A stretch of 56,384 nt of DNA, taken from positions 1 to 56,384 of the forward strand of contig CANTDX010000018.1 in NCBI GenBank assembly GCA_947652615.1. Reading direction: 5' to 3'. The translations under genes were made by a program, and so were the position numbers. Origin of the DNA: an uncultured Dorea sp. (GTDB lineage: Bacteria > Bacillota > Clostridia > Lachnospirales > Lachnospiraceae). The notes below the pieces were generated by a model. The model was not told the origin of the DNA, made no database searches, and was given only the letters and a program-made list of their open reading frames with translations. This document shows, in pieces, positions 43,691-53,259 of the stretch; position 1 is the first letter of the stretch, and every line of letters starts with the position of its first letter.

Positions 43691-46504
43691 TTATTCAAAT
43701 TCAGATATAACGGCTGACAGACCAATGCAGATAACCGCCAGTCCCGTGATCGTTCCGGTCACCCACCAAAGCGGATAGCCGCATGCAAAATACGAGAGTT
43801 TTCCCTTCATATAAAGGCTGATCAGCTTCCATATGCCGCTTCCTGCCGTAAGCAGCAGGACTCCCACGATCATACAATAATACATCCCCTCCGCGATCAG
43901 GAGCCTTCGTTTCTGCCTTTGTGTCATTCCGACACTCTCCATGACTTCGAATTCCTTTCTTCTCGCAAATATTCCCGTAACCATCACATTAAAATAATTC
44001 GTCAATCCCGCAAGAAGCAAAACGATGCTGATGCATCCAAGGATCCGCCTGCTGCCCCTGATCGTATCTGCCGCCTCAGAGCGAATATCAGACTTGCTGA
44101 TGCAGAAGATTCCGGCCTCTTCCACCTCCTCCTGATCGCTGCCCGTTCCAAGAACTGTCTTGTTCCTCCTGCGCCTCTGAGTCTCCCAGGATATGATGTC
44201 ATGGCTCCCTGCTTTTACTTGCGCTTCCTTCTCCTCGTCCGCATTCAGCTCCATATAGAGTGTCTTTCGCTCTGTGGGCAGCTTCTCAAATCCCTTCTCG
44301 CCGATCAGATAATAGACGGTTCCTTCCGAACCGTGCCAGGTCTGCCGTATCCGCGGGAATCCTTCCTCACGGTTATCCAGATAGCCGCTTAAAGTAAATG
44401 TCTCCGACTGCTTTCTCGTATCCTCCATAACATCCCGCTCTTCGCCGGTTGCCTGATTCCAGCGGATCCAGTCTTCTTTAGACTGCAAGGTTGTAAAATA
44501 CACCGGCTCCCCCACACTTGCCATTGCCTGCTTCTCCTGCTTCGGTGTCAGCCGATGATCATGCAGGATCATCACCCCCGTTCCGTCTGCCAGGCTGTCC
44601 ATATCTACCGGAAGCTCCCGCTCCTGTACATATTGACGCAGTTCAAGAAGCTCTTCATCATGCAGGATTTGAACAACATTTTCTGAGAAAACCTCCATCA
44701 TAGAAGCTTCCGATTCACGCGCCTTTTTCGTCTCCGCAATCCCCAATATACCAGGAGTGGTCAGCGGTTTTATTCCTTTCCCGGACATCGTTGAAGACAT
44801 ATAGGCCCCTTCCATCACATAGGACTTCTTGCGGTCTACTCCGTCAAGACTTAAAAGTCTCTCTCTTGCTTCCCGGGAAATGGGGGAGAACTCATCATAC
44901 CGATTCCCATATAGCAAGACGAAGTTATCCCCTTCCGTCTCCAGGGGATCTTCTCCCGCGTCTCTCGTCCCATATTCATTCCCATAGCCTTCTTCCTGTC
45001 CCCAATCACTGAACTCTCCCGCGATCAGGAAATCCGGCCGGCTCTCGATCACATGGCTGTAATCGCTGCCCTTTGTAATGACGATCGTCCCAAGAAAAGC
45101 TTCCAAACCAAGGAACAGGGAAAAAACGGTCAGCAAAAACCTGCCCTTATTTCTGCTTATATTCTGCCACGCCATATACCACAGCTCCCGGCCAGCACTC
45201 CATCTCCGGTAATCCGTCCGTTTTAATCTCCCCTTTCTTATACCTCCCTTCCCGCCCTGTAAGCTCACTCTGGCAGATACATAATTCATACTTTCCACGC
45301 AGGATACGTTTACCACACGGCAGATCACGCCTGCCGCCGCTAAAAGGGTGAGAAGCACCGCGAATCCAACTGCCGCCGCCAGGATTCCCGGCCGGAAGAT
45401 CCGAAGACCTTCCGCTCCCCCGTAATTGCTCAAATACTGTCCCCCTAACATCTCAGGAATCAAAACCAGCAGGATGAACGCCGATAATACCGCCCCCGAT
45501 AACACGCCCGGAACCAGAAGCCTTAGGATCTGCCCCAAATAGATCCTGTGAAGCTGCCTTTTCGTTGTGCCGATCGTGTTGAGAAGCCCCATCTGCCGCA
45601 CATCTTTTGCCATAGAGATCTGCATCACGTTATGGATCAGGAAGAACATACCGCTTAAGATGATAAGCGCGCCGAGTATTGCCATCTCATAGCTTCCAGT
45701 CATCCGGTTCACCGCATCCCCGGCAAAAGTGTTACAGGCGGTAACCCTAAGATCTGACCCCTTCCCTACAGCATCCTGATAAAGCCGCTCTTCCGTCTCC
45801 CGCCAATCCATGCTGTCAGACTGGCAGATCAGAATGTCCGATTCATTCCCGATATCATAACCCCAGGCCTTATATTTTGCTTCCGAGATATATCCGATTC
45901 CCCGATCCGCTGATAAGTCTGCATAATCCGTATACCATCCGCTTAAGATGAATTCCTCCTGCTCCTTTCGAAACAACCCGATACTGACCGTAAGTCCGAC
46001 TTTCATTCCTTCTACGGGCCCGTCGATTCCTAATACTTCCATTGCCCGCACAGGAAGCATGATCTCCTGCTCTTCTGCCGGGTAATGTCCGTGGATATCC
46101 GTATACGCGGGACTTATGATCCGTTCCCATGCGGGTCCGTCCAACAGTTGAATGGTGATCTCTCCGTCTCCTTCAGCGGACTTCGCGGCAGAAGCCCATC
46201 CGACAGACACTCTTCTCCCTGCCTGCTTTACATATCCAAGAGAGCGCACCTTCTGATAGACGGAAGTCCCTGCACCGCCGATACTGGCGGACGCCGTCGT
46301 TCCCGCCGCCCTTGCCTCTTTCAAATATTCCGCCTGCACCTTGCCTACCGCAATCCCAAACACCATCGTCAGCGTGATAATACACAGACAGACCGCTCCC
46401 ATGAGAATCCGGTTTCTTCCTCTGTTATAACGTTCGTATTCTCTTGACAGCATGCGGATCACAGACCGATTGTTATTCGGGATAAATTGAATTCCATTCA
46501 TCAT
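43691..46504 (-). CDS. FtsX-type ABC permease, two-domain (module 3)
   Basis: A 937-residue permease. A first membrane segment (~34-54) is followed by an extracellular MacB-like domain (~60-270), a helix cluster (~275-395), a central helix (~455-475), a second and larger extracellular region (~490-800) and three C-terminal helices (~820-935). This is the double FtsX layout of peptide- or lipid-handling exporters. The ATG overlaps the ATPase stop by 4 bp. It pairs with the ATPase at 46501-47235. Unlike the module 2 permease, it is intact. Confidence 0.9.
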   Translation of the reverse strand: MMNGIQFIPNNNRSVIRMLSREYERYNRGRNRILMGAVCLCIITLTMVFGIAVGKVQAEYLKEARAAGTTASASIGGAGTSVYQKVRSLGYVKQAGRRVSVGWASAAKSAEGDGEITIQLLDGPAWERIISPAYTDIHGHYPAEEQEIMLPVRAMEVLGIDGPVEGMKVGLTVSIGLFRKEQEEFILSGWYTDYADLSADRGIGYISEAKYKAWGYDIGNESDILICQSDSMDWRETEERLYQDAVGKGSDLRVTACNTFAGDAVNRMTGSYEMAILGALIILSGMFFLIHNVMQISMAKDVRQMGLLNTIGTTKRQLHRIYLGQILRLLVPGVLSGAVLSAFILLVLIPEMLGGQYLSNYGGAEGLRIFRPGILAAAVGFAVLLTLLAAAGVICRVVNVSCVESMNYVSARVSLQGGKGGIRKGRLKRTDYRRWSAGRELWYMAWQNISRNKGRFLLTVFSLFLGLEAFLGTIVITKGSDYSHVIESRPDFLIAGEFSDWGQEEGYGNEYGTRDAGEDPLETEGDNFVLLYGNRYDEFSPISREARERLLSLDGVDRKKSYVMEGAYMSSTMSGKGIKPLTTPGILGIAETKKARESEASMMEVFSENVVQILHDEELLELRQYVQERELPVDMDSLADGTGVMILHDHRLTPKQEKQAMASVGEPVYFTTLQSKEDWIRWNQATGEERDVMEDTRKQSETFTLSGYLDNREEGFPRIRQTWHGSEGTVYYLIGEKGFEKLPTERKTLYMELNADEEKEAQVKAGSHDIISWETQRRRRNKTVLGTGSDQEEVEEAGIFCISKSDIRSEAADTIRGSRRILGCISIVLLLAGLTNYFNVMVTGIFARRKEFEVMESVGMTQRQKRRLLIAEGMYYCMIVGVLLLTAGSGIWKLISLYMKGKLSYFACGYPLWWVTGTITGLAVICIGLSAVISEFE

Positions 46505-47235
46505 CTATCCCTCCCTCGTATCAGCGGTATGTTGCCGGAAATGCTCTCTTCCTCTGCCATTTTTCCCTCATGGCCGCAGAGCCTTCCATCCTCTATCCGC
46601 ACCACACGGTCCGCCATCTGAGCAACCTCTTCCTGATGTGTCACCACGATCACCGTCTGATGGAATCTCTCTGCGCAAGAACGCATAAGCCCCACAACCT
46701 CCATACTGGTAACCGAATCCAGGCTCCCGGTGGGTTCATCGGCAAGAAGGATCGCAGGCTTGGTCATAAGCGCCCGGGCGATCGCCGCCCTCTGCTGCTG
46801 ACCGCCGGATAACATCTGCGGCAGGCGGTCTAACTGCTCCCTGATACTAAGAAGCGCCGTAACCTCATCAAAGAACGCATCATCTATCCCGGCGCCGTCC
46901 AGACGAAGGGGAAGTACGATATTCTCATACACACTGAGCACCGGCACCAGATTGTACTGCTGGAATACAAAGCCGATATTCCGCCTGCGGAACACCGTCC
47001 GCTCTTCGGCCTCCATATCCCTCAGGCTGTTCCCGCGGATCCAGATACCTCCCTCTGTCGGTACGTCCAACCCTCCGATCATATTCAGAAGCGTCGTCTT
47101 CCCGCTCCCCGAAGTTCCAACGATCGCCACAAATTCTCCGGCTTCAGCAAAAAATGTCACGCCGTCCAACGCACGGACTTCATAGGTGTCCGTGATATAG
47201 TATTTCTTCAACCCAACAGCTTTTACGATCTCCAT
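46501..47235 (-). CDS. ABC transporter ATPase, MacB/LolD type (module 3)
   Basis: A 244-residue ATPase: Walker A GTSGSGKTT, Q-loop VFQQYNLVPVLSVYEN, signature SGGQQQRAAIARA, Walker B ILLADEPTGSLD and H-loop VTHQEEVA. It pairs with the large FtsX-type permease downstream. ACAGGAGGATAATCT precedes the ATG. The gene has a promoter with twin TTGTTA repeats (47269-47302) in the 75-bp gap after the kinase gene. Confidence 0.94.
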   Translation of the reverse strand: MEIVKAVGLKKYYITDTYEVRALDGVTFFAEAGEFVAIVGTSGSGKTTLLNMIGGLDVPTEGGIWIRGNSLRDMEAEERTVFRRRNIGFVFQQYNLVPVLSVYENIVLPLRLDGAGIDDAFFDEVTALLSIREQLDRLPQMLSGGQQQRAAIARALMTKPAILLADEPTGSLDSVTSMEVVGLMRSCAERFHQTVIVVTHQEEVAQMADRVVRIEDGRLCGHEGKMAEEESISGNIPLIRGRDR

Positions 47236-47268
47236 AGATTATCCTCCTGTCTAATACTTGTACCAATT

Positions 47269-47302
47269 ATTGTACAGGATAAATCTAACAAACTTCTAAC
47301 AA
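47269..47302 (-). promoter_or_regulatory. Twin TTGTTA promoter for the module 3 transporter
   Basis: On the reverse strand TTGTTA (47297-47302), 5 bp, TTGTTA (47286-47291), 11 bp, TACAAT (47269-47274). The two repeats share the octamer TTGTTAGA and are exactly one helical turn apart. There is no -35 at the usual distance. Confidence 0.6.
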
Positions 47303-47310
47303 TCTCTCCC

Positions 47311-48246
47311 TTAAAACAGATTCCCAACCGGCAGATCAATCTCCATCATGATCCCTTCCCGCATCCTTCTCACCGCTATGAACCCTCCGTGAAGGTTCAC
47401 GATCTCCCTTGCCAGATAAAGCCCGATTCCGAACCCTTCCTGGTCCGTGACACGTTTTCCCCGATAGAAACGCTGAAATAGAGCGTTCTCTTCCCCCGGT
47501 TCAATACCGATTCCAAAATCTCTTACCTGGATTTTCAGAAACATCTCATTGACTGACACCGTCACTTCCACTCTGCCGTCCGGCAAAGAATACTTCACCG
47601 CATTGTCAAGAAGATTATAGACCGCCTCGCCAAGCCAGTTCGGGTCGTGCAGGCAGGCCGCTGCGCCTGGCAGCGTTACCTCGAAGGCGATCCCCTTCTC
47701 CTCTGCCTGGCTGTGTATCTGTCCAAGCGCATTCCGAACGGTCCTTAATATGTCCGCGTCTTCCTTCCTGATCTGTATGATATGATGCTCAAGCCTTGAC
47801 ATCTTAATGAAGTTCTCCGCAAGGAAATGCAGCTTCTCAGCGCTTCTCTTCATCGCATCCGCATATTCTGCCGCCGTCTCTTCTGACAGATCTTCTTCTT
47901 CCAGCCCGTCTAACATAAGTCCAAGATACGTCTCTACATTCGCAAGCGGCGTCCGCATCTGATGGGCGATCTCCGAGATCAGCCTCTTGATCTCGTCCCG
48001 GCTTCTCTCTGCCGCATCTGTTCTGCCCTGCATCGATTCCTGTACCCGCACCAGCCGATTCTCGATCCTCGCATACAGCGTCTCTTCTCCTGATGATGAC
48101 GCCTCGATCCTCTGCCCGTTTAAGATCTTCTCCGTCAGCCCGGCAATTTCTTCTAATTCCCGTTCCCGGCATCTTCTCTGCCGGACATATACGGCAGACG
48201 CACCTGCCGCTAATCCCGCCAGAGCCGCCACAGCTTCCATATACAT
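47311..48246 (-). CDS. Sensor histidine kinase (module 3)
   Basis: A 311-residue kinase with one short N-terminal membrane segment (residues ~4-22) and no extracellular domain. HisKA contains H95 in IAHQMRTPLANVE; the HATPase domain shows NLLDNAVKYS, DFGIGI and GFGIGLYLA. The HQMRTP/HQLKTP type matches the module 4 kinase, with which it is probably paralogous. It starts 4 bp after the regulator gene. It is expected to sense an envelope signal through the membrane or its transporter. Confidence 0.93.
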   Translation of the reverse strand: MYMEAVAALAGLAAGASAVYVRQRRCRERELEEIAGLTEKILNGQRIEASSSGEETLYARIENRLVRVQESMQGRTDAAERSRDEIKRLISEIAHQMRTPLANVETYLGLMLDGLEEEDLSEETAAEYADAMKRSAEKLHFLAENFIKMSRLEHHIIQIRKEDADILRTVRNALGQIHSQAEEKGIAFEVTLPGAAACLHDPNWLGEAVYNLLDNAVKYSLPDGRVEVTVSVNEMFLKIQVRDFGIGIEPGEENALFQRFYRGKRVTDQEGFGIGLYLAREIVNLHGGFIAVRRMREGIMMEIDLPVGNLF

Positions 48247-48250
48247 GCTA

Positions 48251-48910
48251 TTAATCCCCTATCCGGTATCCAAGCCCGAACACATTCTTAATATAGTCCG
48301 GCTGCCTCGCATCCGGTTCAATCTTTTTCCGCAGACGGCCAACCGTGACACTGACCGTATTATCCACCACAAACTGACCGGAAATTCCCCAGATCCGCTC
48401 CAGAATATTTTCTTTCGTGAGCACCTGTCCCTGGTTCCGCATCAGATATTCCAATAACTGATATTCTTTTGCCGTAAGCCTGATCTCCTGCCCCTTCATG
48501 AAGACCTGCTTTTTTGCCGGATACAGACTCAGCTCCCGAAAAGTAAGCGGGCTGGCTTCACCGTTCCGCTTTAATACCGCTTCGATCCGCTTCAACAACA
48601 CCTTCATGGAAAATGGTTTTACCACGTAGTCGTCCGCGCCGATATCGAATGCCGCCAGCATATCCCGCTCCTCATCCCTGGCAGTAAGGAAGATCGCCGG
48701 AGTCTTCTGTCTTCCCCGAAGCTCCTGATACAGACTGATCCCGTCCCCGTCAGGAAGACCGATATCCACAAGAAGCAGCTCCTCTCCCTTCCCCAACAGC
48801 GATAACGCCTCCTTCTTCGTGTGCGCGGTCATCGTCTCATAGCCTGCTTTTTCCAGCGTCAGTTTCAGCGCCTGGTTCAGCAATCTGTCATCCTCAATAA
48901 TCCCTATCAT
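48251..48910 (-). CDS. OmpR-family response regulator (module 3)
   Basis: A 219-residue regulator with receiver pocket E6/D7/D8, phospho-acceptor D49 (LLVDIGLPDGDG), the VVKPFS lysine and a winged-helix domain ending IKNVFGLGYRIGD. The start at 48910 follows AAAGGAAATAAG; a longer frame to 48952 lies inside the TfoX-like gene and is not supported. It starts 2 bp after that gene's stop and is probably read from the promoter at 49298-49326. It probably activates the twin TTGTTA promoter. Confidence 0.93.
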   Translation of the reverse strand: MIGIIEDDRLLNQALKLTLEKAGYETMTAHTKKEALSLLGKGEELLLVDIGLPDGDGISLYQELRGRQKTPAIFLTARDEERDMLAAFDIGADDYVVKPFSMKVLLKRIEAVLKRNGEASPLTFRELSLYPAKKQVFMKGQEIRLTAKEYQLLEYLMRNQGQVLTKENILERIWGISGQFVVDNTVSVTVGRLRKKIEPDARQPDYIKNVFGLGYRIGD

Positions 48911-48911
48911 C

Positions 48912-49253
48912 TTATTTCCTTTTTGGCTTCGGCAGCTCCTTATACATCCCATTCAACACCTTTGTCATAAGCTCTGTATTCTCTACGTCTTCAACTGCCA
49001 CCATCAACGTTCTGGAACCTTCATAAGGATAAGCCCTCTTAGCATCAGGCATCAGCCGAAGCACCGTCTCTGTCGGTTTTAACAGCAGACAGTTCTCACA
49101 GATATCCCCTATAAGTTTCCTGCATCCTTCTTCCAGATCTTCCTCTGCCTGATAATAAACGCAATATTCTCCCATCATCTTTCTTGTAGTCACCTTACCG
49201 GCTTTTTGCAGATTTTCTACAATATAATCATGAAATTCCTTCGATGTAGCCAT
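48912..49253 (-). CDS. TfoX N-terminal-domain protein
   Basis: A 113-residue single-domain protein of the TfoX_N family: TTRKMMGEYCVYYQ and GDICENCLLLKPTE are the family's conserved stretches. The proteobacterial competence regulator TfoX/Sxy has an additional C-terminal domain that is absent here. Free-standing copies are frequent in Firmicutes and their function is unclear. It is directly upstream of the module 3 regulator (2-bp gap) and appears to be the first gene of that operon. Confidence 0.85.
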   Translation of the reverse strand: MATSKEFHDYIVENLQKAGKVTTRKMMGEYCVYYQAEEDLEEGCRKLIGDICENCLLLKPTETVLRLMPDAKRAYPYEGSRTLMVAVEDVENTELMTKVLNGMYKELPKPKRK

Positions 49254-49297
49254 ATATCATACCGCCTTTCAAGAACTGTACTCTTTTTGTACTATCC

Positions 49298-49326
49298 ATC
49301 ATAGCAGAAATAAGCTGTCTTATCAA
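49298..49326 (-). promoter_or_regulatory. Predicted promoter of the TfoX-RR-HK operon
   Basis: On the reverse strand TTGATA (49321-49326), 17 bp, TATGAT (49298-49303). Downstream of the likely start, AGTAC occurs twice 11 bp apart (within 49276-49292), a possible repressor or regulator site. Confidence 0.6.
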
Positions 49327-49346
49327 TCAGAACAAAGCCTGCAAAA

Positions 49347-49368
49347 GGGGAAGCCCGAAAGCTTCCCC
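49347..49368 (-). terminator. Intrinsic terminator after the DUF362 gene
   Basis: GGGGAAGC (49347-49354) pairs with GCTTCCCC (49361-49368), followed on the reverse strand by TTTT. It lies 18 bp after the DUF362 stop codon. Confidence 0.85.
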
Positions 49369-49385
49369 AATTCATCCGCCGCTGA

Positions 49386-50507
49386 TCAGATTTCCTTTAA
49401 CTCATACTGTCTGCTCCCAAGACCGATCTTCTCAGCCTGGTCAAGGGTAGCCTTCCACTCGATGTTTGGATTAGAATCCTTAAAATGGTCGTGATGACAA
49501 TGCCATCCCTCTTCGGCCAGATGCTCGCCAAGCTGACTGTTCTCAATCGGCTTAGCGCGCAGGCAGGCGTCTGCACATGCCTGGTCCAGCGCAACCGGAT
49601 CAAAGCTTGCGAACATTCCGATATCCGGCAGGATCGCCGCGTCATTCTCTCCGTGGCAGTCACAGTTCGGGCTTATATCCTGCACCAGCGAAATGTGAAA
49701 ACACGGGCGGCCATGACAGACTGCCTGCGCATACTCCGCCATCTTACGGTCGAGCAATTCATTGGCGCTGCTGTTCGGATTATCGATCGCATCAAAGCTG
49801 CATGCGCCGATACAGCGGCCGCAGCCCTTGCACTTATCATAATCGATCACAGCCTTCCTATCCACATATGTAATTGCGTCGCTTCCGCATTCCTTCGCAC
49901 AGCGGCCGCATCCGCGGCAGAGCTCTTCACTTACGGCAGGCTTCCCGTCGGCATGCTGCTTCATCTTACCGGCGCGGCTGCCGCAGCCCATTCCGATGTT
50001 CTTGATCGCACCGCCGAATCCGGTCGCCTCATGCCCTTTGAAATGGCTTAAGCTGATGAAGATATCCGCATCCATGACCGCTCTTCCGATCAGAGCAGTC
50101 TTACAGTATTCTCCGTTCTCCACCGGAACCTCTACCTCGTCGGTTCCCCTAAGTCCGTCTCCGATAATGATCTGACACCCCGTAGTCACCGTGTTGAATC
50201 CGTTGAGATTCGCACAGTCCAGATGTTCAAGAGCATTCTTCCTGCTTCCCGGATAAAGGGTGTTGCAGTCTGTCAGGAATGGAAGACCTTTCTGCTCCTT
50301 GCACAGATCAGCCACAACCTTCGCATAATTCGGCCTTAAGAATGCCATGTTGCCAAGTTCTCCGAAATGCATCTTGATCGCTGCGAACTTCCCTTCCATA
50401 TCGATATCCTTGATACCTGCCGCGATACACAGCTTTCTCAGCTTTTCAAGCCGGCTCGTCCCTACCGGGCATCTGAAATCTGTAAAATATACCGTTGATT
50501 TCTCCAT
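49386..50507 (-). CDS. DUF362 protein with two 4Fe-4S clusters
   Basis: A 373-residue protein. The DUF362 domain (residues ~1-180) includes HFGELGNMAFLRPNYAK and SHFKGHEATGFGGAIKNIGMGC. Two ferredoxin-type motifs follow: CRGCGRCAKECGSDAI and CKGCGRCIGACSFDAI. A C-terminal portion ends in CHHDHFKDSNPNIEW. It is a cytoplasmic iron-sulphur protein with probable electron-transfer or cofactor-binding function; the reaction is not known to me. Monocistronic, with GGAGGGAATA before the ATG and a strong terminator after the stop. Confidence 0.88.
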   Translation of the reverse strand: MEKSTVYFTDFRCPVGTSRLEKLRKLCIAAGIKDIDMEGKFAAIKMHFGELGNMAFLRPNYAKVVADLCKEQKGLPFLTDCNTLYPGSRKNALEHLDCANLNGFNTVTTGCQIIIGDGLRGTDEVEVPVENGEYCKTALIGRAVMDADIFISLSHFKGHEATGFGGAIKNIGMGCGSRAGKMKQHADGKPAVSEELCRGCGRCAKECGSDAITYVDRKAVIDYDKCKGCGRCIGACSFDAIDNPNSSANELLDRKMAEYAQAVCHGRPCFHISLVQDISPNCDCHGENDAAILPDIGMFASFDPVALDQACADACLRAKPIENSQLGEHLAEEGWHCHHDHFKDSNPNIEWKATLDQAEKIGLGSRQYELKEI

Positions 50508-50611
50508 TATTCCCTCCTGGTTTTCATAAATATATTATGCTGTTTCCTCTATGAAATCATATTATCAGCTTGAAGTCAAGACATTATTAAAATCGCTGTT
50601 TTCCCCGCTGT

Positions 50612-53242
50612 CTACCGTGTAATCTCACTGACGATATTTTCCCTTACCAGTTTCCTTGCGGGGAACATGACCGCCGCGACCGCTATCACCATATTCAGGA
50701 TCATGATGCCGAATAAGACCCGATTGGGAACCCCTGTCTGAACATGTAAAAACTGCAGTATATGTGCCATATAGTAATCCATCGCCCTTCGGAGAATCAG
50801 ATTGTAAATGTAATAGATCACCGCATCCGCAAGCAGTCCGTATAAGATACCGGTCTGTAAGATCATCTTGTAAAAACCAATGTCCGTAATACCCATAGCC
50901 CTGATGATCCCGTACTCTCTCCTCCTCGCAAGAATCGTATGGTTCATGCTGTTCACGATATGGAATAAACTAATGACCAGCAGAATGATTGCAATACCGG
51001 AAAAAAATATCTGCTGCTGTCTTAAGTAGTTCTTCTGTGTCCTGATCGCAGCGCTGTAATCCACCAATACCGCCTTGGGAACATCACGGATGATCTGCAA
51101 TATCTGGCCGCTCACCTTCCCGGCTTCTGCATCCTCTGCCGGCGAGGCATTGATAAAGCTATAATCGGTGATTCCAAAATTCTCTTCCATCTGCTCATTC
51201 GTCATGATCAGGCCCGGCATCACGCTGTCCTTATAGAATCCCTCCTGCAGAAATCCCTGCTCCCGCGCCAGCGGACGGCTTACAATAGCTGCAATCTCAA
51301 ATTCTTTCTCTATATAGTTCTCTTCACCGCTTTGGAACTTCAGCAGTTCATCCGCATAACCGTCCATCTTAGGAACGCGCAGACTGATCATATCTCCAGA
51401 CTTCTTGCCGTAAAAATAATAATTCCCCTGTCCGTCCATGTTGGCAACCGCAATGATCTTATTGCCCTCCTTAAGCGCCGCCGGGTCAATATCCCCCTCC
51501 AGGATGAATTCATTAAGCTGTTCGATCAATCCGTCCTCATAACCATATACGTCATATTTGATCCTATACGTGCCGTCCTCCTGCCGCAGGCAGATCCCCC
51601 CGTACCGCCGGACAAAATAATGATCCGCATTCTGGTAATCAAAAAAGGAATCCCACTCTTCTAACGATTCGATACGAGTCACTTCCCCGAGAGTAAATTT
51701 CGTCGGATAGACATTCTTTGTTTCCGGCATATTTTTGATCTTATCCCCTGCCGCTTGCGGGATCGTATCTTTAAGCGAATTGGATTTTAGGGAAATGCGG
51801 TATTCGCTGCCAAGACCGTCGTCTGATTTTAACGAAAGCTCTGCATGGACCTTTAGATTCTCTACCATATAAACCGTACATAAGAAGATGCTGCCGCCCA
51901 ACGCTAGGGATAACAGGATCCCGATCACTTTCCTTTTGTTCGCAAACATGAACTTTCGGACAACCACTCCCGCCATATTCACATGATGCAGGGCATATAT
52001 TTTTCTCTTTGCCGTAAATGAAGTGTCTCCGCCCATAACCTCTTTTAAGGTCTGCTTCCCAAGCGAACGGACAACAAGAAACGCGACAGCAGCCAACGCG
52101 GCCAGCAGGAATACAAAACCGAATATCATAGCGTCCCACGCCAGATAGAATTGCAGGGTATTCGTTCCTTCTGCCAGCGTCTGGTCCGCAGCCGACAGGC
52201 CATTTCCCGTTACTCCTGCGCCCTTCCCGCCGAATACCCCGCCGAAGCTGCGGTATACCAGGCTTAAGAAGCCATTTCCCAATAAACACCCCAGCGGATA
52301 TCCAACGATAAACAGCATCCAAAGTTCCAGAAGCAATGTTATACCGATCTGCTTCCCGCTGATTCCTAAGGTCTGCAAGATCCCGTACTCGGACGTTCTC
52401 TTTGCCACAGAGATATTGAAGACACTGTACACGGCGAATATGCTGAACAGGCATAGAAGGACCAGCATTCCGTTATAAGCCAGATTATAGTCGCTCTGTA
52501 ACTTCAGGACAATGTAGGTGAAGTTGCCTTCTTCATCGGTCAGGCCAAACTTCACGATATCATAGATACTGCCCGGCTCCTCGCCTGCAAGATACTTTGT
52601 CACTTCATCATTTCCCTCAACCGCGTCAGAAGATATCCGGTGCTCTCTTAGGAAAGCGTCCAACTGTCTGTACAGCTTCTCATCTTCATCGAACCCGAGA
52701 TATAGAAACGTCTGACTTATCCGTCCCGCAAAAGAATCGCTTACGAAGACCTCCATCTCGCCCGCACTTGCCGCCCATTCGCTTTTTAACACTCCTGTCA
52801 CCGTATAATCCCGTGCTCCGATATGAACAGAGTCCCCAAGATTACCGGAAAATCCAAGGTTGCTTAATACGAATCCGTCCGCCGCGATCTCATCCTCTCT
52901 TCTGGGATACGTCCCCTCTAAGAGATCTCTGTGCGCCATCCGGCGGTAGGTCTCATCGGTACTGATAAAATAAATCAAAAACTCCTCTTCAGCCACATCC
53001 CGGATCTCCATCTTCCCGCACCGCTTCAGATGATATCCTTCGCCCTTTTCCCCGCTTTGGGTCTTCTGAAACTGCTCCTTATCGGTCTCTGCACAGTAAT
53101 GCCAGTCTCCGTATATGGTCTTACTGTTGAGAAGGTCGCTCTTCTGACTGCTGTAGATAAGCGAACTGATTCCGGCAAGCAGCGACGCTGTCAATAGGAT
53201 GCCCGCGAAGATCGCCGCAGTCTGGCTCTTATAATACCGCAT
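50612..53242 (-). CDS. FtsX-type ABC permease, two-domain (module 4)
   Basis: An 876-residue permease with a first helix (~10-28), an extracellular domain (~35-245), a helix cluster (~255-400, broken by a ~40-residue insertion), a central helix (~440-462), a second extracellular region (~465-740) and three C-terminal helices (~745-870). RTSEYGILQTLGIS and RRREYGIIRAMGI are the repeated cytoplasmic motifs of FtsX halves. It starts 17 bp after the ATPase stop and is intact. It is likely to export or detach a membrane-active compound; the substrate is unknown. Confidence 0.9.
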   Translation of the reverse strand: MRYYKSQTAAIFAGILLTASLLAGISSLIYSSQKSDLLNSKTIYGDWHYCAETDKEQFQKTQSGEKGEGYHLKRCGKMEIRDVAEEEFLIYFISTDETYRRMAHRDLLEGTYPRREDEIAADGFVLSNLGFSGNLGDSVHIGARDYTVTGVLKSEWAASAGEMEVFVSDSFAGRISQTFLYLGFDEDEKLYRQLDAFLREHRISSDAVEGNDEVTKYLAGEEPGSIYDIVKFGLTDEEGNFTYIVLKLQSDYNLAYNGMLVLLCLFSIFAVYSVFNISVAKRTSEYGILQTLGISGKQIGITLLLELWMLFIVGYPLGCLLGNGFLSLVYRSFGGVFGGKGAGVTGNGLSAADQTLAEGTNTLQFYLAWDAMIFGFVFLLAALAAVAFLVVRSLGKQTLKEVMGGDTSFTAKRKIYALHHVNMAGVVVRKFMFANKRKVIGILLSLALGGSIFLCTVYMVENLKVHAELSLKSDDGLGSEYRISLKSNSLKDTIPQAAGDKIKNMPETKNVYPTKFTLGEVTRIESLEEWDSFFDYQNADHYFVRRYGGICLRQEDGTYRIKYDVYGYEDGLIEQLNEFILEGDIDPAALKEGNKIIAVANMDGQGNYYFYGKKSGDMISLRVPKMDGYADELLKFQSGEENYIEKEFEIAAIVSRPLAREQGFLQEGFYKDSVMPGLIMTNEQMEENFGITDYSFINASPAEDAEAGKVSGQILQIIRDVPKAVLVDYSAAIRTQKNYLRQQQIFFSGIAIILLVISLFHIVNSMNHTILARRREYGIIRAMGITDIGFYKMILQTGILYGLLADAVIYYIYNLILRRAMDYYMAHILQFLHVQTGVPNRVLFGIMILNMVIAVAAVMFPARKLVRENIVSEITR

Positions 53243-53259
53243 TTATTTCCATGCCAGCT